DNA of 64,000 nucleotides from Engelhardtia mirabilis (GCA_007751255.1 CP036296.1:2108001-2172000), one strand, 5' to 3'. Numbered from the stretch's first letter, positions 1 through 9,462 are shown. Made by a program: numbers and translations. The notes: generated by a model from the letters alone, not told the origin.

Positions 1-2
1 TC

Positions 3-209
3 GCTCGCATGGTCAGCGACCACCTCTACGGGATCCTCAACGCCGTCGTCCTCGGCGTGACCAACGGAGTGGCCGAGTCCGTCAACGCCAAGATCCAGCG
101 CGTGGAGCGCATGGCATGCGGATTCCGCAACAGGGAGCGATTCCGGAACGCGATCTACTTCCACCTCGGCGGGCTTGATCTCAAGCCTTCATCCCACATC
201 AAACCCTGA
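3..209 (+). CDS. ISL3-family transposase, C-terminal end (partial)
   Basis: This is the tail of a transposase whose start lies upstream of the window; the frame is open from base 3. The residues [13 protein letters not shown] followed by ARGFRN-like [13 protein letters not shown] and FHLGGLDL are the typical C-terminal block of ISL3-family DDE transposases, where the Glu of AESVNAKIQ is the last catalytic acid. The protein ends normally at a TGA. Whether the whole element is intact cannot be told. A second, unrelated transposase remnant follows directly, so the area is a graveyard of insertion sequences. Confidence 0.8.
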   Translation, partial: ARMVSDHLYGILNAVVLGVTNGVAESVNAKIQRVERMACGFRNRERFRNAIYFHLGGLDLKPSSHIKP

Positions 210-224
210 ATCCCCCTCGAAAAA

Positions 225-1101
225 AAGTGCGCTCGCATCTACTACCCGCTCTTCGCCGTCATGGCCCAGACCGGCCAGGCGTACGACATCCTGCATCGCG
301 CAGGCAACTGCCACGACACCCGAGGCGCGCTAGAGTTCATGCTGGAACTCCAAGATCGCCAGCGTGAACCCGGATTCGTGGGCGCGCTCGAGCTGCGTAT
401 CGATGGCGCGCACTACAGCGACGCGACCTGTTCCAGCCTGCACGGGACCGGGATCGAGTTCCCGGTGAGCGTGCCCTTCGAACGCATCTCCGAACTCGAG
501 GCGATCGTCAAGGACCGGCGGCTCTAGTGGCGAATCAACGACGAGTGGAGCTACTTCGTCTTGTTGTGGCGCCCGAGCAAGGAGTCGCGGAGGTCCTACT
601 GCTGCGTTGTCTATCGCCGAAGAGTCGCCAAGCTTTGCCAGATTCGGATCCAACTCGACCTGTTCGAGCCGGTCGAGCGCGACTTGGAGTACAAGATCGC
701 GATGGCGAACAAGCGTCTGTCGCACGCGGCGCTGCTGCTCTTCCACAACGGTCGCGGCTCGCAGGAGGCTACCTGCGCCGAGGATAAGTCCCAGCTCGCG
801 TTCGCCTACCTCCGTCGCGCCTGCAGACCGGCAACCAGATCTACATGCTCTGCAACCTCATCGCGCACGCCCTGGGCCGCGAACTGCAGATGCAGGCCGT
901 CCAGTCGCGCACAACGAAGAACACGACGACGAGGGCATGCCTTGGGCGTTGGAGCGAATCGATACCGTTCGCAAGCGACTCATCGAGCGTGTCGCGCGTT
1001 TCATCCGTCCGCACGGCCGCCTCGTGCTCACGTTCGCCAGGTGCGACGACGCCGAGCGAGACCTCAGGCGCTTGCTTCATTGGCTTCCACCGGCGGCGTG
1101 A
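225..1101 (+). pseudogene. IS1380-family transposase remnant, multiply frameshifted
   Basis: The sequence encodes the C-terminal half of an IS1380-type (DDE group 1) transposase spread over several frames. The first part (225-527) has AQTGQAYDILHRAGNCHDT and ends near FPVSVPFERISEL. It then shifts to a frame with IQLDLFEPVERDLEYKIAM (about 640-830), then to one with MLCNLIAHALGRELQMQAV (845-901), and ends in a third with WALERIDTVRKRLIERVARF (about 945-1101). No single frame carries the protein, and no terminal repeats are visible, so this is a decayed copy. The family assignment rests on the order of these motifs. Confidence 0.75.
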
Positions 1102-1268
1102 GGCCAGGACAATGCAACATCAGGGAAGAGTTTTCCATATCTGAAGCCTCAACATCACGATAACGGCTGTAAATTGGGCTATGTGGTAGATCTTGATTGG
1201 CGGGATCACCCACGCGACTGTAATCGACAGCCCCCCCCAGCAAGATATCCTCGACTCGGCTTGACCAA

Positions 1269-1826
1269 ATGTCTCGGAAGGAATTCGCGAAGCTGAAGGC
1301 AACAGGTCACCTCCCCTCGCCTAGCGGCGTCGGCTTGCGCATTCTCGCGCTCACGCAAGGGGAGGACTGCTCGATCGTCGAGCTGATCGAGACGATGGAG
1401 GCCGACCCGGCCCTCACCGGTCGGATTGTCAAGCTGGCGAGATCGGCGCAGGGCGCCACCGGTCGTCCCATCTCGAACCTCAACGAGGCCTCGATGCGCC
1501 TGGGGCTGAAGACGGTTTCGACGGTCGCGCTGGGTTTCACCCTGGTGACCGGCAACCGGTCTGGCATCTGTGCCCGCTTCGACTACGACGGCTACTGGTC
1601 CAAGTCCCTGGCACGCGGGATCGCCGCGTCCATGCTCAGCCGCGAGATGGGCCGCGCGGACCCGGCCGAGGCCTTCACCTGCGGCCTCATGGCGGGCATC
1701 GGCGAGCTAGCCCTGGCCAGCACCCACCCGGGGGACTATGCCCAGATCCTTGACCGCATGGCGGCGGACCCCAGCACCGATCTCAAGCTGCTCGAGGGCG
1801 AGGCCTTCCGCATCAACCGCAGCAAG
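1269..1826 (+). pseudogene. HDOD-receiver-GGDEF protein, 5' fragment (split by IS21-type element)
   Basis: This is the first 186 codons of a signalling protein. It begins with an HDOD domain (LKATGHLPSPSGVGLRIL, then helical repeats through EAFRINRSK), a fold related to HD phosphohydrolases that often sits in regulators. At base 1826 the frame is cut by an IS21-type element. Removing the element together with one copy of the 7-base CAGCAAG rejoins codon 186 exactly to the fragment at 4571, giving RSK-VAAY, which fits the usual HDOD spacing before WGLP. As it stands, translation would run into the element and stop at 2324. No good ribosome binding site is obvious before the ATG. Confidence 0.85.
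1820..1826 (+). repeat. target-site duplication, left copy (CAGCAAG)
   Basis: CAGCAAG occurs here and again at 4564-4570, flanking the IS21-type element. Deleting one copy plus the element restores the reading frame of the interrupted gene. A 7-base duplication is within the 4 to 8 bases usual for this family. Confidence 0.65.
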
Positions 1827-1833
1827 TGTCAAG

Positions 1834-1997
1834 GTTCGGCTGGTCAGGTCCACCCTCAGTTCGGCCAAGCTGGTCCAGCTCAGTGCCCTCGGAAATCAGT
1901 CATTGAGTGCTCGGCAAGGGAGGTTCGGAGCGCCAGAAAGGGGCGCCCAGGAGGGGCTGGAAAAACAGATCCTCCAGTTCGGCCAAGCTGGTCCACC
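1834..1997. repeat. IS21 left-end subterminal repeats
   Basis: Three related copies of TCGGCCAAGCTGGTCCACC lie at about 1834-1853 (degenerate), 1861-1877 and 1979-1997. They face the copies at the other end of the element. In IS21-type elements such repeats are transposase binding sites. Confidence 0.65.
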
Positions 1998-2009
1998 TCG
2001 ATCGGGGCA

Positions 2010-2759
2010 TCAGACAGCCTCGCGCCCTTTGGTCGGCGGGTTGCGGTAGGAGCTCCCTTCCATCACCAGGACGTGCGAGTGGTGGAGCAAGCGGTCCATC
2101 GCGGCGGAGGCCATCAGGTCGTCGCGGAAGAGCGGGTACCACTCCTCGATGGCGCGGTTCGACGTGACCACGATCGAGCCCCGCTCGTAGCGAGCTCGGA
2201 TCACCTCGTACAGGTCGATCGGCTCGTCACCTTCGAGCGGCCGCAGGCCGAGGTCATCGAGGATCAGCACGTCCGGCGTTGTGTAACGCAGGAGCCGCTT
2301 GTCCCAGCCTTGGTCGGCCCGTGACGACCGCAGCTGGGTGAGCATCCGGTGGGCGGTCGTGTACAGCGCTGAGTGGCCAGCGCGGCAAGCGCGTTCTCCC
2401 AGCGCCTGGGCGATGTGGCTCTTGCCGACGCCGGCAGGCCCGATCAGCAGCACGTTCTCCTGCTTCGCGACGAAGCCACAGGTCGCGAGGTCGATGATCT
2501 TGGTCTTGGGGATCTGCGGGTTGAAGGACCACTCGAAGTCGTCGAGCCGCTTGGTGGTTTCGAAGGTCGCGCGTCGCAAGCGCATCTCGAGCTGCTTCGA
2601 GTCGCGCCGCTCGACCTCGTCGCTGCAGAGGCGGAAGAGGAATTCGGAGTGGCTGAGATCCGCATCGACGGCTTCCTTCGTGCGCAGGTCGAGCGTCTGA
2701 AGCACGCCCGAGAGCCGGAGCTTCTTGAGTACGGGGACGAGGTCATCGGCGATCGCCAT
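2010..2759 (-). CDS. istB: IS21-family helper ATPase IstB
   Basis: This 249-residue AAA+ ATPase helps the IstA transposase choose and bind target DNA. It shows a Walker A motif (LLIGPAGVGKSH), a Walker B motif (VLILDDLGLR) and the C-terminal sensor region (SNRAIEEWYPLF). The start chosen is the ATG giving MAIADDLVPVLKKL; the open frame extends about 99 codons further upstream but lies inside istA. The istB start overlaps the istA end by 17 bases, the usual coupling in this family. Its length matches typical IstB proteins. Confidence 0.93.
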   Translation of the reverse strand: MAIADDLVPVLKKLRLSGVLQTLDLRTKEAVDADLSHSEFLFRLCSDEVERRDSKQLEMRLRRATFETTKRLDDFEWSFNPQIPKTKIIDLATCGFVAKQENVLLIGPAGVGKSHIAQALGERACRAGHSALYTTAHRMLTQLRSSRADQGWDKRLLRYTTPDVLILDDLGLRPLEGDEPIDLYEVIRARYERGSIVVTSNRAIEEWYPLFRDDLMASAAMDRLLHHSHVLVMEGSSYRNPPTKGREAV

Positions 2760-4338
2760 GGGTCTTCTCCTGGATTGCTGTGAGCGTTTCGCTCGGGTTG
2801 CGGGCGAACATCGATCCCTGAGACCACGCTCGCCCGGACTCCTCCGGCAGGGGCTCGAGGTCGAGCCCCTGCTTGAGGATGCTCTTGATGCTGCGGTACT
2901 CGAGGCAGCCGAAGTGCAGCGCGCGTCTGGCCGTCGCGCGTGCGCGCTCGCGCGGAAAGCCCTCGAGATGCGTGACGACCGCCTGCACCTTGCGCAGCTG
3001 GTAGAGCACATCGTCGGAGTCGAAGATCGCGGCAGCGAGCACTTCGACCTCCTCACCGATCACCCGAGCACGCACGATCCAGTGCTCGCGGCTGCGGTGC
3101 CGGAGGTCACGGCGGTGCTCGGGGAGATGCGACTCGATCGTGCTGCGCTTGCCGCGCGGCACACGCGAATGAGCGTGAAGACGGCAGTCCTCGGCGTAGA
3201 TCACAATCGAGTGCGTCGTGCAGCGCAGCCAGAGGTCTTGGCCCAGCAAGGTCCACGGCGCGGAGTAGAAGGCGCCGTCGACCTGGACGTGGCTGTCACG
3301 ATGCAGGCGTGCCTTCTTCCAGATCACGAGCTCCCACCGCGACTGCGGCAAGCTCAGCAGGGCAGCGCGCTCTTCCTCCTCGAAGTACTCGAGCGGTGCG
3401 CGGCCAGTCGTCCCGTGCCGGCGCCGCCCTGCGATCTCCAGCGTCCAGCGCCGCAGCGCCCGCCGGTCCTCGTGGATGTCGACGGACTCGTGCGTAGCGA
3501 AGAAGTTTCCCTTCGTGTAGCGCACTCCGCGCTCGACCTTGCCCTTCTTCTCCGGCGCGCGTGGCGGCGTCGGGTCGATCTGGAATCCGTAATAGCGTGC
3601 GAGTTCGACGTACGTGCGGTTCAAGACGGGTTCGCCGTCCACGCCGAACGAGGCCCGAATCACTGCCGCCTTCAAGTTGTCGGGCACGATGACGCGCGGC
3701 ACGCCGCCGAAGTACTCGAACGCCTCGACATGCAGCCTCACCCAGGTCTCGATCTTCTGGTCGAAGACGATCTGGGTGTGCATGTGGCGGCTGCAGCCGA
3801 GCGTCATCACGAAGAGCCAGCTCTTGCGCAAGACGCCGCGCTCGGGGTCGTAGCGCTTCCCGACGTAGCCGAAGTCGACCTGGGCCACCTCGCCCGCGGT
3901 CGTCTCGACGGAGATGGCTACGTCCGTCGGCTTGGGACCCTCCGCGTCGGCGAGTCGCAGCACCAGACGCTTGATGGCCGAGAGGCTGCCGTCGAAGTCC
4001 GGCTCGTTCAGGCGTAGCCAGTCGTGGATCGCACTCGGCCCGGCCCCCTTCTTCCGCAGCCGCTCGATCGTCGCGACCCACCGCTCGACCGAGGAGCGCT
4101 GCTGCGGCGCCTGCCTCGACTGGACGTGCTCCTCGACTGCCGCTCGCAGCTGATCGAGGTCGGGCAGCTCGTTAGGCGCGCCCTCGAGCAGCCCCGCCGT
4201 AGCGAGCGCGCGCATGTAGGCACGGATCGTGTCCCGCCCAATGTGCAGCTGTCGCGCGATCCCTCGCGATCCCTGCCCCAGCCTGTGCAGGCGGAGCATC
4301 TCCTGAAGTCTGTGCATGTCGGTCCTCCTGGCGCCCAT
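2743..4338 (-). CDS. istA: IS21-family transposase IstA
   Basis: This 531-residue DDE transposase carries out the cut-and-join chemistry of the element. It starts with a helix-turn-helix (RGIARQLHIGRDTIRAYM) that should bind the terminal repeats. The catalytic core follows, with Asp in VAQVDFGYVG, Asp in IVPDNLKAAV and Glu in KGKVERGVRY, and then a beta-barrel-like C-terminal region. An AAGGAGG-type ribosome site precedes the chosen ATG; a second ATG seven codons later also has one. No frameshift or internal stop is seen. Confidence 0.93.
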   Translation of the reverse strand: MGARRTDMHRLQEMLRLHRLGQGSRGIARQLHIGRDTIRAYMRALATAGLLEGAPNELPDLDQLRAAVEEHVQSRQAPQQRSSVERWVATIERLRKKGAGPSAIHDWLRLNEPDFDGSLSAIKRLVLRLADAEGPKPTDVAISVETTAGEVAQVDFGYVGKRYDPERGVLRKSWLFVMTLGCSRHMHTQIVFDQKIETWVRLHVEAFEYFGGVPRVIVPDNLKAAVIRASFGVDGEPVLNRTYVELARYYGFQIDPTPPRAPEKKGKVERGVRYTKGNFFATHESVDIHEDRRALRRWTLEIAGRRRHGTTGRAPLEYFEEEERAALLSLPQSRWELVIWKKARLHRDSHVQVDGAFYSAPWTLLGQDLWLRCTTHSIVIYAEDCRLHAHSRVPRGKRSTIESHLPEHRRDLRHRSREHWIVRARVIGEEVEVLAAAIFDSDDVLYQLRKVQAVVTHLEGFPRERARATARRALHFGCLEYRSIKSILKQGLDLEPLPEESGRAWSQGSMFARNPSETLTAIQEKTHGDRR

Positions 4339-4417
4339 CCATCCTCCTTGGCTCGTGGGAGCCGAAGAGGATGAGGGCGGTCAGTAGACCGGCGGGAGGA
4401 CCTTCGGGACTGGCGGC

Positions 4418-4531
4418 GGTGGACCAGCTTGGCCGAGCTGAGGTGGACCAGCTTGGCCGAACCAGGGTGGACCAGCCTGGCCGATCTCACCCGCCCATCA
4501 CCCCGCCGCCGGGGTGGACCAGCTTGGCCGG
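4418..4531. repeat. IS21 right-end subterminal repeats (four copies)
   Basis: GGTGGACCAGCTTGGCCGA or a one-base variant occurs at 4418-4436, 4442-4460, 4466-4484 and 4513-4531, with a partial fifth at about 4538. They are in inverted orientation to the left-end copies and probably bind IstA. Confidence 0.75.
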
Positions 4532-4563
4532 GCTACAGGTGGACTTGATACCCCGAGCTGCAA

Positions 4564-4570
4564 CAGCAAG
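4564..4570 (+). repeat. target-site duplication, right copy (CAGCAAG)
   Basis: This is the second copy of the 7-base word at 1820-1826. The host reading frame resumes at 4571. Confidence 0.65.
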
Positions 4571-5938
4571 GTCGCCGCGTACCTGATGGCCGACTGGGGG
4601 CTCCCCGAGCGCTTCCAGGACGTGGTCATGAATCTGGAGGACGAGACCGGCGAAGACCTGCTGGACGAGAGCTCGATGCAGCTCCTCCAGGTGCTGGTGG
4701 ACGGCTCGATCATAGCCAATTACTGCGTGGCCGGACGCCAGGCCGATCCGGCCCTGCTCGAGCAGCTCAACCTGCTGCGTCGCCGTCTCTACGCCTGTGA
4801 CATCGACCTGGCGGAGCTTTGCGACGAGGTCGTCGCCGACTGGGTCGAATGGGGCGCGGTGCTCAAGCTGCCCACCGAGGATATGGCAGAACGGGTGCGC
4901 TCGGCCAACCTTGAGCAGCAGCTGTCCGGCAACAAGCAGCTGTCCGGTAATAGAGTGGTCGAGCCCTTCGAACCGCCGGTGCGCGTGCTGGCGGTGGACG
5001 ACGACCCCCTCTCGCTCCGGGGCCTGGTCCGGCACCTGAAGGAAGCTGGTCACGAGGTCCACACGGCCCGCAATGGTCGCGAAGCCTTGGCGGTGACCCT
5101 GAAGCTGCGCCCGCAGGTGATCGTCACTGACCTGAACATGCCCGACCTGAACGGGCTTGACCTCTGCATGGCTCTGCGCCGCTCGCGCTTCGGCAAGCGC
5201 ATCTACATACTGCTTCTGACCGGCGACAGCAACGAAGAGCTGGTCCTCGAGGGCTTCGAGGCGGGCGCAGACGACTTTATCACCAAGCCCTTCATCCCGC
5301 GGGTGCTGCTCGCGCGGTTGCGGGCGGGGATCCGCCTGGTGCGCCTGCAGGAGCAGGTCGAGCGCGACCAGGAGATCCACATGAAGAACGCCATACAGAT
5401 GACGCGCCTCAACCGGCAGCTCAAGGAGGCCGCCAACACGGACTTCCTGACCAAGCTGCCGAACCGGCGCTGCGCCATGGCGCACTTCGAGCGCACCTGG
5501 AAGCACGCCATGGATACGGACACGTCGATCTCGGTCGTGGCCCTCGACATCGATCACTTCAAGCGGGTCAACGACGACTACGGCCACGACGTCGGCGACG
5601 TCGTGCTGCAGGAGACCTCCCGGGTCCTCCGGCAGTCCCTGCGGCGTCAGGACCTGGCGGCGCGCATGGGCGGGGAGGAGTTCTTGGTGATCTGCCCGGG
5701 CGCCGCGATCGATGTGGCCACCCACACTGCCGAGAGGGTGCGATCGGCCGTAGAAGAGAACGTGGTCGAGTTTGGCAGGTTCAGGCGCAACGTAACGGTC
5801 AGCGTCGGCGTGGCCGAGTACGAGCCGGGAATCCTCGACATTGAGCATCTTATACGCATGGCCGATGGAGCCCTTTACTCGTCCAAAGAGCTCGGGCGCA
5901 ATCGAGTCACCATCGCGTCGCATTCGAGCACTGATTGA
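4571..5938 (+). pseudogene. HDOD-receiver-GGDEF protein, 3' fragment (diguanylate cyclase part)
   Basis: This fragment holds the end of the HDOD domain (VAAYLMADWGLPERF), then a receiver domain (VRVLAVDDDPLSLRGL, phospho-acceptor Asp in VIVTDLNMPD, Lys in ITKPF), a short helical linker, and a GGDEF domain (DFLTKLPNRR, DIDHFKRVNDDYGHD, active site MGGEEF). An RRQD sequence five residues before the active site fits the RxxD product-inhibition site. The cyclase half is therefore intact and could make c-di-GMP if expressed. An ATG inside the element end at 4514 is in frame and could give a truncated protein. The original full product was about 640 residues. Confidence 0.87.
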
Positions 5939-5982
5939 GAGCGTTGGCGCGGCCGCAGGTGAGGCAGCACAGCCCGGATACG

Positions 5983-8274
5983 TCACTCTCCATTCCGCAA
6001 TCGCACCATCAGGGCTTCTGCAACTTCCCTGTCTAGCCGGCCCAGGGTTGCCGCTGCCCGTCGAACGACGTAGCCCTGGATGTATCGGACACCGAGAGCG
6101 TACAGGTCCTCGATTCCCAATAGGCTCTCACCGTCGACGCCCTCAACTATCACTCTTGCAGGTCGAAGCCTCTCTTGACCCGCCAATTGCAGTACAAACT
6201 GGATCGTCGCGGCAGCAAACCTATTCTGAAGGACGCTTCGGTCGACCTTTACGCACTCTGGAGACAGGCCGGTTAGCCTCTCGATCGAACCTTCGCCGAC
6301 TCCGAAGTCGTCGATTGCAAAGCTGACGCCTAATCGCGCCACGAACTCACTAAGTCTAATCCGGAATCGAGCCAGGGTTTCGCCGCGGTCGGCCCCCGCC
6401 ATTGGTATCTGAGTGCTTTCGGATATTTCAAGAATTAGGCGCTCGGGAAGGATCAGGCCGTCAGCGAGGATGTCTTCAAGCGCATCTTCGTAGGCTGCTC
6501 GATTTAGTGTGGAGGCAAATACGTTTACTGAGAGATCTTGAACATCCTCAGGGCGCCGTTGATCCCTGGTCGCCGATCGGGCCTCTCGATATGACTGCAC
6601 CGCCTTCCTCAAGAGCTTGAGGTCGAGCTCGGTAGAGAAATCCACACCCCAAAGTTTTGCGGCTTCGAATAGGTCAGTTGGGGCGACGAGGGACAGTGGA
6701 TCACGCGCAAGCGCTTCCCATCCGCAAATATGAAGCTCCGTCGGGCTGAGGCGGACAATTGGTTCGAAGTGGATGATGAGTTCATTAAGGCGGTCCGTGA
6801 ACAGCTCAAAGCGCCTATCAATGTGTGGCTTCGGTAGGAATCCGTAGGTGGACTTGAGCTGGTCGAGGGCGTGGCCTTCGATGAGAGCTGGGTTGATAGA
6901 CGTAAGCTGCCTGCTCGATTCGTACACTGCCTGAACGAGACGGCCGAGCCAGTCGGACTTGATTCCGAATTCTGCTTCCTTCGAGCATAGGATCGCAGCC
7001 TCTCGCGGGTTCTGGCTGGTTAGCGGGACACCGAGCACCTCGCCTTTGTCGGGATGCCGAGCGATGATTCCGTGCTGGAATCGTGAGAATAGAGTTCCAT
7101 TCTCAAGGCTAGGGCCGATTGCGCGGACAGCGCCCTCAAGCAGGCTTCCTCGGTTGCCTTCCGCGACGTCGTTCGGGCTCCGACCTCGTACGGCCCACGT
7201 CTCCCGTTCCTCGCGCAGAATGAAGGTTAGGGAAGCACCAGCGCAGGCGGATAGTGCACGCAAGATAACTGCATCAAGGTTAGCGCCTTGTTCAGCAGAC
7301 GCCCGGTCGAGCTCGCCTCTGAATCTCGTGCAGAAACTCAGTGAGGAGTCGAGGTGGTGACTGAGCGGCGTCACAGCTGGCGCGTCACCTGGAGCTCGCT
7401 CGCTGGAGATTTGGAATCGAATTGGCGCAGTTGATGGATCAGTCCTCCCTGTTCCCGGACGGGAGAGGACAATCCTTCCAAAATCTTGACCATAGCGGCC
7501 CGGAGGCTGATCGGCTGGAGTCGATGTGCGGACATGAGCCAGGAGGCTATCGACGGTGACTTCGCCGGTGTCGATCTCTGATGCGGCACCCCGCAGCCCG
7601 CGAATAAGAAAGTGTGTAAACACGCCGTTCTCGAGTGAGGGACTCTCCCTTGAGACCGCATCATGGGGGCACGCGACAAGGGCAATGCGCCCGGTTCCGT
7701 CGGCCAGGAAGCCTCGGTCAACCAGGTCGGTGCCGGTCTGATCGGCTGATCGACGGAGGGTCGCTGCAGGTGCGTAGAGAACTCCGTCGGACCCAGACTT
7801 TGTGTCGCGAATCGGTGCGGGGACAATGGACCCGCTATTGCAGCAGTCCAGAATACAGATCACTCGATCTGCTGCCCCCTGTAGCAATATCTCACGATGG
7901 AGGAAGTCCATTCGAAGGCCGCGCTGCGGATTCGTCAGGAGGGATCGGATTGAAACGTCGTGCGTGGCAATGTACGCGTGCCTGCGGCCGCCAATGTCAC
8001 GAGTGAATCCATGCCCCGAAAAGTAGACAAGAACCGTGTCGCCCGCTTGGCGTTGACTGACTACAGTTCGATGTAGAGCCGTCTCTACAGCGTCGGTGGT
8101 CGCGTCCTCGCCAAGCAAGAGTTCGATGTTGGATGGATGGAAGCAGCCCCCGGCTGGATCTCCTAATGCGTCACGTAGATCGGAGCAGTCTTTCTCGGCA
8201 AAACTCAGGGGGGGCAGTTGTGGATCGACATACCGGTTAACTCCAATAAGCAGCGCGAAGTAGCGCTCATTCAT
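5983..8274 (-). CDS. caspase-like peptidase fused to EAL c-di-GMP phosphodiesterase domain
   Basis: This 763-residue protein begins with a peptidase C14 (caspase/metacaspase) domain. Its catalytic pair is visible: His88 in YFSGHGF and Cys145 in ILDCCNSG. After about residue 250 comes a middle region of some 200 residues, possibly GAF-like, that I cannot assign firmly. The last 250 residues are an EAL domain with WEALAR, an Asn in SVNVFAS, LEISES, IDDFGVG, VKVDRS, VIVEGV and IQGYVV. Most metal and substrate residues therefore seem kept. The start chosen has AGGGAG before ATG; the frame opens 11 codons further up. Its base composition is visibly less GC-rich than its neighbours, which suggests transfer. 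It faces the broken cyclase gene convergently. Confidence 0.85.
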   Translation of the reverse strand: MNERYFALLIGVNRYVDPQLPPLSFAEKDCSDLRDALGDPAGGCFHPSNIELLLGEDATTDAVETALHRTVVSQRQAGDTVLVYFSGHGFTRDIGGRRHAYIATHDVSIRSLLTNPQRGLRMDFLHREILLQGAADRVICILDCCNSGSIVPAPIRDTKSGSDGVLYAPAATLRRSADQTGTDLVDRGFLADGTGRIALVACPHDAVSRESPSLENGVFTHFLIRGLRGAASEIDTGEVTVDSLLAHVRTSTPADQPPGRYGQDFGRIVLSRPGTGRTDPSTAPIRFQISSERAPGDAPAVTPLSHHLDSSLSFCTRFRGELDRASAEQGANLDAVILRALSACAGASLTFILREERETWAVRGRSPNDVAEGNRGSLLEGAVRAIGPSLENGTLFSRFQHGIIARHPDKGEVLGVPLTSQNPREAAILCSKEAEFGIKSDWLGRLVQAVYESSRQLTSINPALIEGHALDQLKSTYGFLPKPHIDRRFELFTDRLNELIIHFEPIVRLSPTELHICGWEALARDPLSLVAPTDLFEAAKLWGVDFSTELDLKLLRKAVQSYREARSATRDQRRPEDVQDLSVNVFASTLNRAAYEDALEDILADGLILPERLILEISESTQIPMAGADRGETLARFRIRLSEFVARLGVSFAIDDFGVGEGSIERLTGLSPECVKVDRSVLQNRFAAATIQFVLQLAGQERLRPARVIVEGVDGESLLGIEDLYALGVRYIQGYVVRRAAATLGRLDREVAEALMVRLRNGE

Positions 8275-8889
8275 GCTCAGCTCCCTATGGCTTTCGGGTT
8301 CCTGCAAGCGGGCTACCGCAAGGGTAGCGCGAATTGCGCAGCCCCCCAGTTTGGGCTACGAAATCCTTGGACGCTCGGCCGCGTGCTCTGCTCCCCATCT
8401 TCGGTCCAGGGCCTCGAGAGGGGGCGTGGGTCCTGGGGTTGCTTGTCAGATGGCTAGACTCCCCGCAGCACCAGCCCTTCCGCCGGCTGGATACGTGGCC
8501 GGCGGAACGGACCCAGCGAGGAATGGGGCGCATGGGACAGTAGTTCATCCGCCAGTCTTTGAGGACGTTGTGGGCGGGCCGGAGGGGTGGTCGAGTCGCT
8601 GACGCCGGTTCAGGGCGGCCCTGGCTAGGAGCCTGCGGATGATGCTCTGTGCCCTGGCCGGGTTGAGGGGTGGCGAGCCGGCCTTGGCCGCCAGCCTCGC
8701 CTCGCGCACGGATCCCTTCACCGGGCGGCCCTTCGATCGGGTCAGCCTGCCGAGCGGTCGCGAGCAGCTGCGCTCGCCCGCCGGGGGGCGCGAGCTCACC
8801 TGGCCCCTGCGGCCCTGATCGAGTCCCCGGCGCCCGCGGGGCTGCGATGTTCGTATCGTGCTGGCGCCCCCCGCGATCCTCTCCAACTG
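8275..8889. other. intergenic region, no gene recognised
   Basis: These 615 bases separate two divergent genes, so promoters for both should lie here. Several small open frames exist on both strands, but none resembles a protein I know and none has a convincing ribosome site. I see no repeat or RNA structure of note. Confidence 0.5.
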
Positions 8890-9462
8890 GTGCCGACCGT
8901 GAACAGACTCCAAGCCTGCGTCCTCGCGACCCTTGCCCTCCTCCTCGGGGCGTGCAGCTCGACCTCCGGACAGCTGGAGGAGATCGGCGAGGTCACGGTC
9001 AGCTCGATCCAGAAGGCGGGCATCGCCCTGCCGGCCAGCGGGACCTACTCCTTCGCCCGCGGCTCGGGAGTCCGCTGGTCGGTGGACTCCGAGCGCCAGG
9101 CCGTGGACCAGGCCTTCCGCGAGGCCTTCGACGCGGCCATGGTCGACCGGCGCTGGCGGCGCATCTCGTCGGAGGCCGCGACCCTGCGAATCGCCTACGT
9201 GGTGGGCTTGGACGAGGAGCTGAAGCCGGACGAGATGCCCGATCGCTTCGGCCTCTCCAGCGACTGGGTCACCGAGCCCTCCGAAGGCCGCGCGAAGGGC
9301 TCGATCGTCGTCCTGGCGGCGGACGGGCTGACCGGAGACCTGCTCTGGCGTGGCGCCCTGACGGGCATGGCCTCCCGCACGATGCCCCTGGAGCAGCGCG
9401 TGGCGCGGATCCGCGAGCTGGCCGCGCGGATGGTCGCCGAGCTGCCCCTCGGCAGTCGGTGA
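8890..9462 (+). CDS. DUF4136-type lipoprotein
   Basis: This 190-residue protein begins with a lipoprotein signal peptide ending in the lipobox LLLGACSS, so it should be attached to a membrane on the outer face. The body has the pattern of DUF4136 proteins: an early YSFARGSGVRW strand, a central region with LRIAYVVGLDEEL, a strand GSIVVLAADGLTGDLLWRG, and a terminal helix RIRELAARMVAELP. The function of this family is unknown. GTG is used as start; another in-frame GTG lies three codons later. It stands alone upstream of the bisphosphatase gene. Confidence 0.75.
   Translation: MPTVNRLQACVLATLALLLGACSSTSGQLEEIGEVTVSSIQKAGIALPASGTYSFARGSGVRWSVDSERQAVDQAFREAFDAAMVDRRWRRISSEAATLRIAYVVGLDEELKPDEMPDRFGLSSDWVTEPSEGRAKGSIVVLAADGLTGDLLWRGALTGMASRTMPLEQRVARIRELAARMVAELPLGSR

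Larger units (their letters stand above)
1827..4563 (-). mobile_element. IS21-family insertion sequence (about 2.74 kb)
   Basis: The element carries istA and istB in the usual order on the minus strand and inserts into an HDOD-GGDEF gene. Its ends hold the multiple subterminal repeats typical of IS21. The word GGTGGACCAGCTTGGCCGA or its complement is found at about 1861, 1979, 4418, 4442, 4466 and 4513. The left end reads TGTCAAG. The matching inverted word CTTGATA ends at 4550, which is 13 bases inside the right-hand target duplication. The right boundary is therefore uncertain between 4550 and 4563. Both genes look full length, so the element may still be active. Confidence 0.85.

Noticed and set aside
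2725..4017. 430-residue plus-strand frame across istA
   Set aside because: It is a shadow of the IstA gene and has no family features.
8545..8913. 122-residue minus-strand frame in the gap before the DUF4136 gene
   Set aside because: It is Arg/Ser/Pro-rich with no start signal and no recognisable motif.
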